A stretch of DNA of 64,000 nucleotides, taken from NCBI RefSeq assembly GCF_011397635.1, contig NC_064756.1:35626996-35690995 (forward strand), read 5' to 3'. This DNA comes from Epinephelus fuscoguttatus (lineage: Eukaryota > Chordata > Actinopteri > Perciformes > Serranidae). Shown here in pieces: positions 49,761 through 61,486 of this stretch. Under the pieces are notes generated by a model that saw only the letters and a program-made list of their open reading frames with translations, made no database searches and was not told the DNA's origin. Position 1 is the first letter of the stretch, and each line of letters begins with the position of its first letter. A program made the position numbers and the translations under genes.

Positions 49761-50360
49761 GCAGCAAGGGAGGGAGCGCTTTCTTGCTCTGTTTTTTACT
49801 CCTGGCCTGCAACCGGCACTTAAAGACTCGGCGAGAGGAGATGGAACAAAAGGATGTGTGTGAGGACAAGGAGAAGGGTGAAGATAAGTGGGGAGTGTGT
49901 TGAAGAATGAGGAGGAGCCTTTTCAACAAAAGCGTGGGTATTTATTTGTGTTTGTGAGATGCCAGTGTGTTACCGAGGTGAGATCAGACTGTCTGTCTGT
50001 CTCTACCGTCCTCTAGTATCGATCAGAGCAGAGGGACGCCGCCTGCCCGTAGCTGGAATGAAAAGACATAGTGACATAATTAAATTAAATACTTCCTGCC
50101 TTACTTTGTCAGCAATGGACTGCAGAGGAGGAGCTGTGAGGAGGGAACGGAGGACAGATGTAACAAGCTGATATCAATCCTTTGCTTTCACTTAATGCCA
50201 CAGCTGCCATCTTAGCGGCAGCCATTTTGCATCCCTCCTATTCTACATTTGTCTTATTTTTGAACTGGGAATGCAAAAAAAGCCGTGAGTGAAAGCTGCC
50301 ATTGAGGAGGAGCGGACACCGATGGATTAGCTCAAACTACCGAGGAGTATTTTGCCAAAT

Positions 50361-50362
<2 letters not shown>

Positions 50363-50415
<53 letters not shown>
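50363..50415. repeat. (TG)n microsatellite in the cul5 3' region
   Basis: GT repeat with one TTTG interruption, followed by GAGAGAG and GTGAGT variants. Confidence 0.92.
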
Positions 50416-50424
<9 letters not shown>

Positions 50425-51342
50425 TGAGTGTGAGTGAGTGTGTTAGTGTGTGTTTGCATGCATGGTGTGTATCTGGTCTTTTAGGTGTGTGTGTGTATGT
50501 GTGTGCACTTTCAACAGCATGCTGCTCTATGATTTTTGTTTGTTTGTTTATTGGAGGATCTGTCACACTTTGTGGTTGTGTCTGAGAAAGCTGGGGAATC
50601 AAGACCAGCCGCGCGTTTTATATGCTGATATTTAGTTTTTCTTTTTATCCCCCGTGGCAGGTAAAGTTTGTCAACAGGTATACAGGTATTGTCTGGAGAC
50701 CCCTCTTGTCTGTCTTGGGAAATGATCATACTGCAAACTATTTAGCAAGCATCAGAGAGGGAATCGTCTAGAATTGTGACCAGGTAATCAAAATAAAATA
50801 GAAACACAAAAGCTTCTTTAGACTAGATTGAAGCTCCATGGCTGAATTTCACCTCATTAATCCACTAAGAGTGTCATTCTTAATCTTTGCACAATGTCAG
50901 TACCAGGAAGGTGCTGTTAAACTAGAAAAACAAAATGTATGGAAGCCCATTTCTGCCAGTAAAAGGAAAAAAAAGAAAGTTTAGCCATGTAATTTAAAAA
51001 AAAGGATCCTGAAGGTCAGTATAATGAAAAACCTTCCTGAAATGATGAGTTAATATCTCAAAGTAATGAATGAAATAATAATAAGCTTTTCAAAATAATG
51101 GCTTTTGAGATACTAAGTTATTATGTTGCAATATTACGTCATTCATTAGACATAATAATACATATCGTATTTTGTAAAAGTTTCTCTTTGTCACTTAGGG
51201 GATATTTTTTCATTTTTTGTTTTCCTTTATGGCAGAAATGGGCTTCCATACAGTTTATTTCATTGAGGTTTAAAGTGAATGAGCTGCTGTGTTTAGAGGA
51301 TCTTCCCTGTCTGAGCTATTGTGGAGTTCATCTAGCCATCAT

Positions 51343-51344
<2 letters not shown>

Positions 51345-51411
<67 letters not shown>
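51345..51411. repeat. (TG)n microsatellite in the cul5 3' region
   Basis: More than 30 uninterrupted GT units. Confidence 0.93.
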
Positions 51412-51414
<3 letters not shown>

Positions 51415-52444
51415 TGATGCCCTCTCTTCTCCTTTTCTGCCCTAACTCGCACATCCAACAGACATGACTCTTAAAAAGAAATGTCTCTCATTCTCACAGT
51501 GAAAGTTGTAAAGCAGCCAGTTGGTGCGAAGATGTTTGGTTACATATCTTTTAATTGTCTTGATGATGACAACAATGTGGTGGCTAATTTGAGTTCCATT
51601 TATTGGTTTTTATTTTCATTCTGAGTGAAGAAGCTACACACTACGATCAATACTTCCCTCTGAAGGATAAGCTCTGACTTATCACAGGTTATTTTGATTT
51701 TATTCTCAATGGCCATATATGCATGTAGGGGTGTTGTGGAGTCCAGTCCACTGTAGGAAATAGAGAGAAACTCATTCCAGCATTCAACTGAAGCTGCTGT
51801 GATGCTGCAGAGGTCGATCTGTCTCTTCAGTACTGAATTCCATCCGTGTATTACACTAGATGTTCTGAGTTTCAGCTATTAGCTGTTAGCACTTTCTACC
51901 TCTCATACAACTCAGACAACTCTCTCTGCCTCCCCGACTACAGCCACTCAGGGTCACATGTTTTGTTAGCCTACAACAGTGACCTCACTGTTTTTGCATT
52001 GTTTGACAATTTTTGCAAGCTGTGATGACAACAACTGGTGGTCAGTGGTGTGTAGTAGAGCCAGTGTTAACTTCTCACAGATGTAAATGTTGGCCTACAA
52101 GTAACAAGAAATTTCAGTACAGAAATGCCAAAGAAATTGTTGGAAGTCATTTAAAAACAATGCCTCTATTACACAGTTTCTCCACCACAGAGCATTCATT
52201 CAAGATCATTTTTCAAATGTAAAATGTCTGTTCAGTTAATATCATTAAATTCTTCCTAAAACACAAACAAACAAACAAACAAAAGTGGGACATCGGCTTC
52301 AGCTGAATGTTGGATGACATTTTTGCGGGAACTGTGGATTTCATAGTTATTTCTTTTCCTTTTCTTACAGTGGAGGCCAGTTTGAAAACGTGGCTGGGTT
52401 ACTGGGATTGAGGAAGCTCTCTACATACAATTGTTCAGAGAGTG

Positions 52445-53185
52445 TTAAAGGTCCAGTGTGTAGGATTAGGGGGATATTTTGGCAGAAAGGGAATATACTA
52501 AATATCTTTTCTTTAGTGAAGCATCACCTGAAAATAAGAATCCTTGTGTTTTCGTTACATTAGAATGAGCCATTTATATCTACATACGAAGTGGGTCCTC
52601 TTTTACAGAGTCCGTCATGTTTCTACAGTAGCCCAGAACAGACAAACCATACACTGGCTCTGGATAGGTACATTACCATTTTCACTTTGGCCACAGTAGT
52701 TAGCAGCCCCTCACATCGGAGAAACACAGATTTTTAACATGGAACTGCTTTATTCAGTGTTTTCACTGGTTCAGATCACTGGGTTCATTTGTTTTGGAGA
52801 GGAAGAGACCTCTGCATATTATTTAGCTCATGGTAAAACCTCTTGAGCCCCAGAATCTTAAGTTAAGAGAGAAAAAAAGGTGAGCACTCATTAGCAGGTG
52901 CTGGAGCCAGTGGCTCATCTGCAATGAACTAAACAGCATTGGAGAAACACTGATTTCTCACATGCTTTATTCAGTGTTTTTATGGGTTTTAACCACCTGG
53001 TCTGGTTGTTTTGTAGAGGAGGAATAGACCTCTGTGGATAAATTGGCAGCTGTTAAAAACCTCCTCAACAATGAACACAGGAATCCTTAATGGGAGTTCA
53101 CGCTTGGCACACAGAAGAAGTTTCAGTTGGTTGAAATCTGCAAATCCTCACTGCTAGATGCCACTAAATCTTACACACCTCTTAA
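52445..53185. mobile_element. AAGGTCCAGTGTG family MITE, copy 3, downstream of cul5
   Basis: The left end is TTAAAGGTCCAGTGTGTAGG and the right end TCTTACACACCTCTTAA, flanked by TTAA (52445-52448 and 53182-53185). It lies in the probable 3'UTR or downstream DNA of cul5. Confidence 0.72.
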
Positions 53186-56100
53186 ATACAAATTTAAAAA
53201 ATCTGAACCTTTATTCCAAAATGAGATATTTAATATAGAAAATTATACTCTCATAGAGTGATATCTGGCATGAAACGAATTCACATGTGGGATGATATTT
53301 AAAGTGGAAAGAGACAACTTTTCAGCATTTGTTTTATGCTTTACGGTTCAAATGAATACATAGCAATGGAAAACTTGATCCTAAACACTCCCCATGTGAC
53401 AAATCCACCAGCTTCTTTACACATTTTCATTGGCTGCAACTCTGTTCTGCTTTTGTCAGAGGTAGCTATAGGGAGTTGACAGGTGGTGTTTGTGTGTGTC
53501 CTCCAGTGGCTGAATGCTATTAAAAACATATTTGTACATGTTAAAGCAACTGAAATACTGTTGTCACACCAGCATTGGCACAGTGTGTATTTTCACACCC
53601 ACTGAGTTGCATCACTGCGTTCTTGCTGCTGATGCTGCTTATACTGTACATTTAACATATTTTAGGTTTTAAAAAATTCCCACAGCAGCTCCCCACGTGT
53701 TCAGGGTGAATACAGGGTCTGCTGCACAAACGATCGTACAGTGAGTTAGAAAGGAACAGAGCTGCTATGTCAAAACAAGATTATCAGTTGCACTGAGATC
53801 AGAAGAGCGCTTTACTCTGCAAGCATGCATGTCAAAAACACTGCATTTGAAAAATCTGAAAAATGAGGCTTCGTCCATTTCAAATCATTTGTCACCAATG
53901 TACTGCTATGATTTAACTAGGTTATATTTTATAAGAGTATGTTGCTCTGCTCTGATGTTGGATTTCCTGTTGAACTGAGCATGAGCTCATGTGGGCAGAA
54001 AGGAAGAGAAGAGACAACAGTGAATGCTTAGAAATGATTTTTTTTTTTTAATATTTATTCTATATTTATGATGAATGTTACTTTCTCTGTCACTTGAAAT
54101 GGTTTTTGTTTTCCATGGTTTGCTTTTGGAAAGATGTTTTCTTGGTGTACATTCATAGAGCTAACAGTATTTTTCTACTGCAACTCTCTCTTCTGTTTCA
54201 CATTAAGAAAAAGATACAACATTTTAGCCTCATTTAATTCACGCTCCACTTTAAAGAATTTAATCATACCTGAGGTTTGTCCAAATCCTGAGGTTGCTGT
54301 TCACCATCTCTGACTACAAGACCAGGATGTTGGCAATAATCACATTTACATTTCACACACTTAAAAGCCAAAAGAGTTGTCTTGGTATTATGGTTTTCTG
54401 AATGCAGTGAGGCTTTTTTTTTATTTTTTAAATGTCTGCCTTGTTGAACCTGAGATGAAATTAACTCCCCATGTCAGTCCCATTATGCAGATTTATCCTC
54501 TATGCACAGATCTGGCTCAGTTATTTTTTTTGCAGATGACATCCGGTTTTTAAACTTCCAAACATCCTCCAGTGAGTGCAGTGAATTGAGTCCCAGTAAA
54601 TTGGGACTTTTTGAATGTCAAAAATCCATTCTTTTTTTTTTTTGATCAACAAATTACTTAACAGCTTTAATGCAGTGAGCTCCACTCATTCGGTCCCCTC
54701 CAACTAATTTAAAGAAACGCGAAAAAATAATTTGCGTATATACTCTCTCATCCACCTCAAACAATGACTGATATGCTGCAGGTGATGCATCTTGTACTCT
54801 TCTTCAGAAAAACTGTCAGAACACAGTATGTGCGAGTCTGAGCCGACTGCAGAGCTTTCAGACCGGAGCTTTAAACAAACTACACAGAAAATATATTTTA
54901 ACTTTCCTGTCTAAGTGTTTTCAGTGTACAAGGATGTCACTTCCCACTGTTTTTTTAAAATACAGATACTGATCTCATTTTACTGCCCTTTTCATTAGAC
55001 ATTTTGTATTTTCAGCCATGTTCAACAATAACTGAATGTGTTATATTTTCTCCAATCAATAATCAGTGTTAGTTGGTGAAGCTGAAACATTTCTACAGCT
55101 TTTTTTCAGTCATATGATCAGACACTTCTGGTTAAACTTCAATCAAGTTTTAAGGGTAACTTTAGTATTTTGCAGCCTGGACCCTATTTTCCCATGTTTC
55201 TGTATCAATTTACGTCCACTGAAAGTGTTTGTTCTTGCCACTGACAGGCTCAGATTGTTATTAGAAGTGTCTGACAACATTATGCAAAGGAGCATGACAG
55301 AGATAGACCTTTATGTTAAAGAGTAAGATCCTTTTTGTTTTACCAGAAACAGCCTGTAATTGCCATTGCCACACTCATCAGACTCAATTTCAGTAAATAT
55401 GAATGTTGTCCTTCATTTAAAGTCGACAGAAACAAAATAAAACTTAAAAAAAAGTCTTGATTATTCTTTCCATTGTTCCAACAATCATTAACTCTGGTTT
55501 GGTTGAGATAAACCATTAATATTCAACCAGTTAGATGTAAAAATATTTTGGCTCTATAAAATTACTATTTATTTAAATGGTGTCTGGTGGGTTTGGCAAT
55601 GGTGATGGCGATGGTGATGGCGGGGCTGTTTCTGGTTAAACAAAAAGGATCCTTCTCTTTGACAAAAAGGTCTATCACTTTAGGAGTCCTTTCCATAATG
55701 TTGTCAGATACTTATGACCTATCAGTGGCAAAAACAAGTACTCTTAGTGAACATAAATTAACAGTGCTCAAGTGACCGCAGGGATTACATTGCACCTGGT
55801 TTTGCTTGCTCACTACTAGACAATGTCCAAAAATGTTGTCTCCATTTGTCCCTTAGACACACAAATACCAAAGTTACCCTTTAAAGAAGTGGAAAGTGGG
55901 TTTTGGTTACCATAATTGCTGTGTTTTTCTCATTAGATACCCTGTACCCACCCATCAGCCCGGCCTGCACAGGTGGGCAGACTTACCTGTAGCCTTGCAT
56001 AATGACAAAACTTGAACTAAACACAATCAGTCACAGCCTAAACCAGCTGAATGTTTGCCACTACATCAAGTAAAGACATTAAACGTTGTGTCATTGGAGA

Positions 56101-57099
56101 GTGGGAGGAGAGTGGTTTCAACTACTTTCATGTGCAGCATTGTTTTGCTTGTTTAAAATATTTTTTAAAGTTGAATAATGTATTTCCTGGCAAAATAAAG
56201 CTGTAAACAACTGTAAAGATAGAGATTTCTGTTTTTCTTCGCTTCCAGACCCAAGTCAAAGACTTTAGATTTGTTTCAAAGAGGCTTTCTTTCCAGTGAA
56301 ACAAGTTACTCTGTATGATTTGTATGGTCAACTATAGGGACAACTTTAAATCGAAGGATACGTTTTAAAATGGATTAACTCATTTATGATGGCAGGAGGG
56401 TCATGCATTTTCTGCCAGTCACTCAAGGAGGCTCATGGTAAAATACTGTTCCTTCAGGGAGGGTCTAAATAAAAAATAAAAACAAAAGTCACACTCCAGC
56501 CACCATAGGATGATGCCTATAGGATAGATAAAACATGATAAAATGTCCTCTTGGGTGCCCATCCAGGGAAGAAAATAACATGAAGTAATGAAGTAAGCAT
56601 GCCGTCCAGGGTGCCTTTGAAATAAGAAAATGTGTTGCAATGCCATATAGACTGCCATCCATGCCAAGATCCTTTCTAAGAGCTGGAGTCCCACTGCCTG
56701 TGGTGTCCTTTTAATTTTTTTGGCCCTGCCCTTCAGACACTCTGAGTCCACCATTGTTCCTAAAAGACAATTTACATGACAGTGATAAGAGAAAGTAAAC
56801 AGTGTGTCACATTGAGTGGGTTTTTATTGGTCAGTGTGTTCAGGCCTGTGAACAACACGTGAGAGCTTCATGTGAATGCCATAAATAAAGGATTGTTTCT
56901 TTAAAAAGAGGTCGGTTTCACCTTTTTCGGTCCCGAAGGGTGGTCATTATATTTAGCCGTTTTCCCTCGCATGATTCACTAGAGGCTAAAATGATGTATT
57001 TTATCAAAATACGATCACAAATATTTATAAATTTTTAATCGTTTGTAAATCAAACATAAAGCAAAACAACAAGTAAATGCAAAGACTTTCCTACACCCC

Positions 57100-57226
57100 C
57101 TCTCCCCCACATAAAGCGGTGGTATCGTCCATTTCCCCGGAAACACCGGCGATAGCAGCAGAACAGGAGCCCGGCGTAGCATAAGTAGCAGGTAGGACTG
57201 AATTATCAGCCAAAGTGCAAAAAAGG
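57100..57226 (+). promoter_or_regulatory. dcun1d5: dcun1d5 promoter and candidate noncoding exon 1
   Basis: A CpG-richer patch with an ETS-like CCCCGGAAAC, then CCGGCGATAGC. Two donor-like sites follow: CAG/GTAGGA (exon end 57191) and AAGG/GTAAGT (exon end 57226). Either could join the internal exon at 59092. The stretch downstream has TAACGTTAGC words often seen near fish promoters. The transcription start is inferred only. Confidence 0.45.
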
Positions 57227-59091
57227 GTAAGTGTTTGGGAATATAGCTCACGTTAATGTCGCATGTTAAAACAAATAACTGTAATGTACTACGTTTTTTA
57301 ACCGGTGGATTTGATGAGCCTTTGACGCGTGTTTACAAATTAGCTTACGTTAGCAGCGTAACGTTAGCTCAACAACCGCGGTGCTTCGGTAGCTAGCAAA
57401 CAAAAGAAGTATCCTCGAAGCGAAGGCGGAATCCCAGAAGAATTTAAAATTAAAACTGTGTGTTTTATGTTGTATTTAAAGTTTCCGTGGTGTTTAATCG
57501 ACAACCACATGCGAGATTTGGTCCTGATCTGTAACATTAGTCATCCTTAGCTCATTAGCCGTGTTAGCATCAACGTTCGCATCAAAGGAAGCGTCCTAAC
57601 GACGTCATATATGTTTAATGGTAATTTACAGCTGTCAGACTCCTCAAAGTTTTATATTCACTTTATGTATGTGATAATCTTTTTGTCCGCTGTCATGTGG
57701 TAAAAAAATGGTCGGCATAATCTCAACCTCTTCATTTTTATTTGTATTTCATCTCTATATTATGTGTCTATTTACTGAACCCTATGGCCCCATATTATAT
57801 GTGACATTTTATTCAGTGTTTTGTTGTTGCACCATACGACACATTATATTTTAATCTTTTTATCTCTTATCCTATATACTGTGTTATATTGTTTTACTTT
57901 ACTATGTATTGTGTTATACAATACTCTGTCAATACACTTCACCTTTATAGTAGTACTCAAATCTTTTACCACAGTAAAATTAGCGATACTACAGTGTAGA
58001 AAAACTGTGTGTGCATTCACCATCTTACTTTAATAAAGGTACAAAAGTATCAGCATACATTCCTAAAGTATCAAAAGTAAAATTACTCATTATGTCAGAA
58101 TGGCCCATTTCAGAAGAATATTATTGAATATTATTGATGCAGTAATATGTTCATCGCTTGAAGGTTGCAGCTGGTAAAGATTGAGCTCATTTTATATACC
58201 TGCTGCTCATTTTGGATACTTTATGTGCTGCCATGTGGCTTAAGCTACAATAATACATGATAGTTTATGAATAATCTGAATCTATAAAGTAATTAGACAC
58301 TGTGGCTTTAAAATAAATGTTGTGGAGTGAAAAGGACAATATTTACCTAGTGATGCAGTCCTCGGATTTACTCATTATGCCTGTAAGAGAGAGGACAAGA
58401 TGAACTGACCACAGGATGTTTTTTCAAAAACATTTTACCTATTTTTCAACATTACTCAGATAGTAAAAATGCAGCAATCATGGAATCATGAGTTAATATG
58501 AAATGTACTTGTAATATTACAATTATTAGTATTAATTTAACAAAACATTGGTGTTTTCTGTCTGTATGCCCACTAATGCTCTTGAGGCTGAGTTGGATCA
58601 AATTCTTGCAGTCAGGTCCCCAAATCTTATGGAAAGCCTGAAACCAGAAAGGTGGAAAATGATGTGCCTGAAATGAGATGTTCAAAATAATATGACCATA
58701 TGTTGGCATATGCATGCTTTTGGCCATATAGTGCACTGAATGGGCAAACAGGCATGTGATAAGTAGTTTGGCAGCAGACATGCATTTTCCTCTCAATCTT
58801 CAAGATTCATTCATGTTAAAACACTAAAAATGTTTTTAATTCTTAATACATTTATGGTGGTGCTGATCTGCTTTTGTAAACACTGTAAGGTTTTGTCTGA
58901 CAAGTTGGAGCCAATTCACAATGTTTAGATTGTGCCCAAGTTATGTCAGTTATGTTTTGTCCACAGTTTTCCTCTAGGTTTTAATAATAATGAAAGTTGA
59001 AGAAAAAAATAACTAATTTCTCGTGTGTATGTTGAACATCCTCTGAATATTAATGATATCTTGCTTGTGTTGGTTATGTGTCCACTCTTAG
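57227..59091 (+). other. dcun1d5: dcun1d5 intron 1
   Basis: No coding exon seen. A degenerate AGTACTT-family repeat occupies about 57940-58260 (TACTCAAATCTTTTACC, AAAGTATCAAAAGTAAAA). Confidence 0.45.
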
Positions 59092-59357
59092 AATCATCCA
59101 CACCGCCTGGCAGTCATCAATACAACATCTGTAACGCTGGACAAGCTTGTAAGTAGTCTTGTTTATTTCTTAAATGTAGAAGGTAAAGCTAATGCAGTCC
59201 AACATTTATACACTCATGATAGCTCTTAATCTCTTGCCTCTGAGTAGATTAAAGATTATCAAAGTGTGGTGCAGAAACCTTTTTTACCTGAGATTTTGGT
59301 TTCTTTTTTTCTAGAATCCCTTAGATTTGAATGGACAAGGCAGTCAGAAGTACACAG
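59092..59357 (+). other. dcun1d5: dcun1d5 upstream exons 2 and 3, open but AUG-less
   Basis: Two well-bounded exons precede the start-codon exon: 59092-59148 (TTAG acceptor, GTAAGT donor) and 59315-59357 (CTAG acceptor, GTATGA donor). They are in frame with the main CDS and stop-free, encoding NHPHRLAVINTTSVTLDKL and NPLDLNGQGSQKYT. They contain no in-frame ATG. The pattern resembles the N-terminal region of the paralogue DCUN1D4 (leucine-rich, ending in TLNKLN). A short out-of-frame uORF starts at 59331 (11 codons, stop at 59527-59529). I treat these as 5'UTR, with coding use possible. Confidence 0.55.
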
Positions 59358-59552
59358 GTATGAACTTTATTGTGCACATTCATCCTTAAATATAGAGGAT
59401 TGATTACTGGCCTGTATTGTCAAATAGAGGTGTGTGTGTGTGGGTGGATGTAGGCTGGATGCCTCATGTCAATACCCCCTGACAACATGTGACTTTTTTT
59501 TTTATTTTTCTTATGTGTAGCCCAGCTAGTGAAGCCCATTAAAGGTTCAGTG

Positions 59553-59958
59553 ATGCCGGTAAAGAAGAAGAGGAAGCACCCAGATGCAGATGACCATGAG
59601 CACAAGTGTAAAATCACAAGGTAAACAGACACAAAGTTAGAGTATGCATGAACACGTGTGCCTGTCCCCTCTGATTATCTATCGGGAGGGCATGAAATCT
59701 CCCTCATGTTTAATTGTTTTAGTAGCTTGATTCTCCAAATGATTTTTTTTCCTTTAGGGTGTATTGCTCAGTTTGGGTCCTTGGTGTGTTTTGCGGCATG
59801 TTGATCCAACCCTTAATGAGTAGCTAGTGATTCAGAGGCTCTCTGCTGGCGAGGACATTAACTGGCTGAACGCTGCAGAAGCCTGAAAGGGGACTGGCAG
59901 GGTTGTCTTTCAACTGGCAGGAGACTTACTGAACCCCTTACCTTCTCATTTTCCTCTG

Positions 59959-60021
<63 letters not shown>

Positions 60022-61453
60022 TGTGTGTGTTGAGGGAATGGGAGTAGAAAAGCATGGGTGTTGGTGTTGCAGTTAGATAACAACTTCAAGAAAATACATC
60101 TGTGTGTGCGTTTGGAGTTATGCTTCTTTCTGCTCACTTGGGAAACGCAGCACTCAGCACATACTTGTCCTGTTAATCAGCGCTGCCTCAGTCCACACAG
60201 GAGGAGGACTGTAGGAGAGAAGTGTTGCTGCAGCTTATCTATCCTCATGGATATAAAATGTGGGGGTGGGGGGTCAGATTTATTGCAGGACTGTTGTATT
60301 AGACTTCACACATTCTGAGAGCCTGTCAGACACACAATGTGATATATCAATGTTATAGATATTTCACATGTCTGAATAATTGCCTGAATGTAAAAGTCAC
60401 GGTTAAAATGACTTTGTCTGAAGATGACAAAAATGGAGATTTATTGATCTGGTATTGTGCCTAACTTTAGTGGATCATAACATATTGAGTATGTAAATAA
60501 AATGAAGATGCACTGCTTTATATTGAGACGAAACTTTTCTATGGATGTCAGTTTTTAAGCCATGGCGAACACTGCAACCACAAAAGTTCCATGAGCAGAC
60601 AGTCATACATGTGCACACAGAATATTAGGCTGATTTGTCCAGTAGTTTGCGAGATAAGCTGCAGACAGATGAATCCTCATACACAAACACAAATAACATG
60701 ACAAAATGCATGATCCCTCCAGGGTTACGCCTGGCAGAGATAAGTAATATTTTGGGATTGACATATATCACAATATAGCTAATGAATGCATAATCAATTT
60801 TAAAATGATTTTGAAAGCAAAGAATTACCTCCCACTGTCATGTATTGCTTAGATACAACTCATAAAATGTGTAAAACAAACCTTTTGAATTGGAGCTTAC
60901 TCAGAATCAGTCTCTTGGACATCAGAAATGAGTGTTAATTTCTTTGCATAATTTTGAATCTAAGGCTTTGGTCTATGTTGTAGCTTCACCCGCCCTCAGA
61001 TCCGCGGTGCCAGGCCGATCAGTGCTGAGAGGCTGTTCTCCATTAAGAAGTGCCTGGCCTGGTTCCAAGAGTACGCTGGCCCAGACAAGGTGGTCGGTCC
61101 CGAGGCCATGGAGAAGTTTTGTAAAGACATCGGTGTGGAACCAGAGAATGTGAGTTCATCCTACTTCTCTCTGACCTGACCCTGTGTTCATCATGTGTCC
61201 CAGGGTCATTCTAGGAATCATGCTGAGAGTTAAGATGCTGTTTTAAAACATGAAGAGCTGCAAAGTAGAAAATATGATGAACCTCCATTTTACTGCCTTT
61301 GGAAAGATAGTGTCCATTTTACAATGTAGGGAAACTTCCTGTAGACGACAGTACACAGTGTGATGATAGAGGGGATAAAGATCCTGTGTTCATGCACCAA
61401 TGTTCATGTAAATTTTTAGCAAAGATTAAACTCATGGCCTCTCTCTCTCTCTT

Positions 61454-61486
<33 letters not shown>

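Larger units (their letters stand above)
49761..57100 (+). other. cul5 3'UTR and spacer to dcun1d5
   Basis: No coding exon was recognised. Human CUL5 has a multi-kilobase 3'UTR, so several kb here may be transcribed. AATAAA-type signals occur near 50790, 55435, 56193 and 56885. Contents: (TG)n at 50363-50415 and 51345-51411, and a MITE at 52445-53185. Frames near 55066-55326 and 56419-56754 have no family similarity I can name. Confidence 0.45.

Noticed and set aside
56419-56754. 111 aa minus-strand frame downstream of cul5
   Set aside because: No recognisable domain, splice partners or conservation evidence; sits in repeat-like AT-rich spacer.
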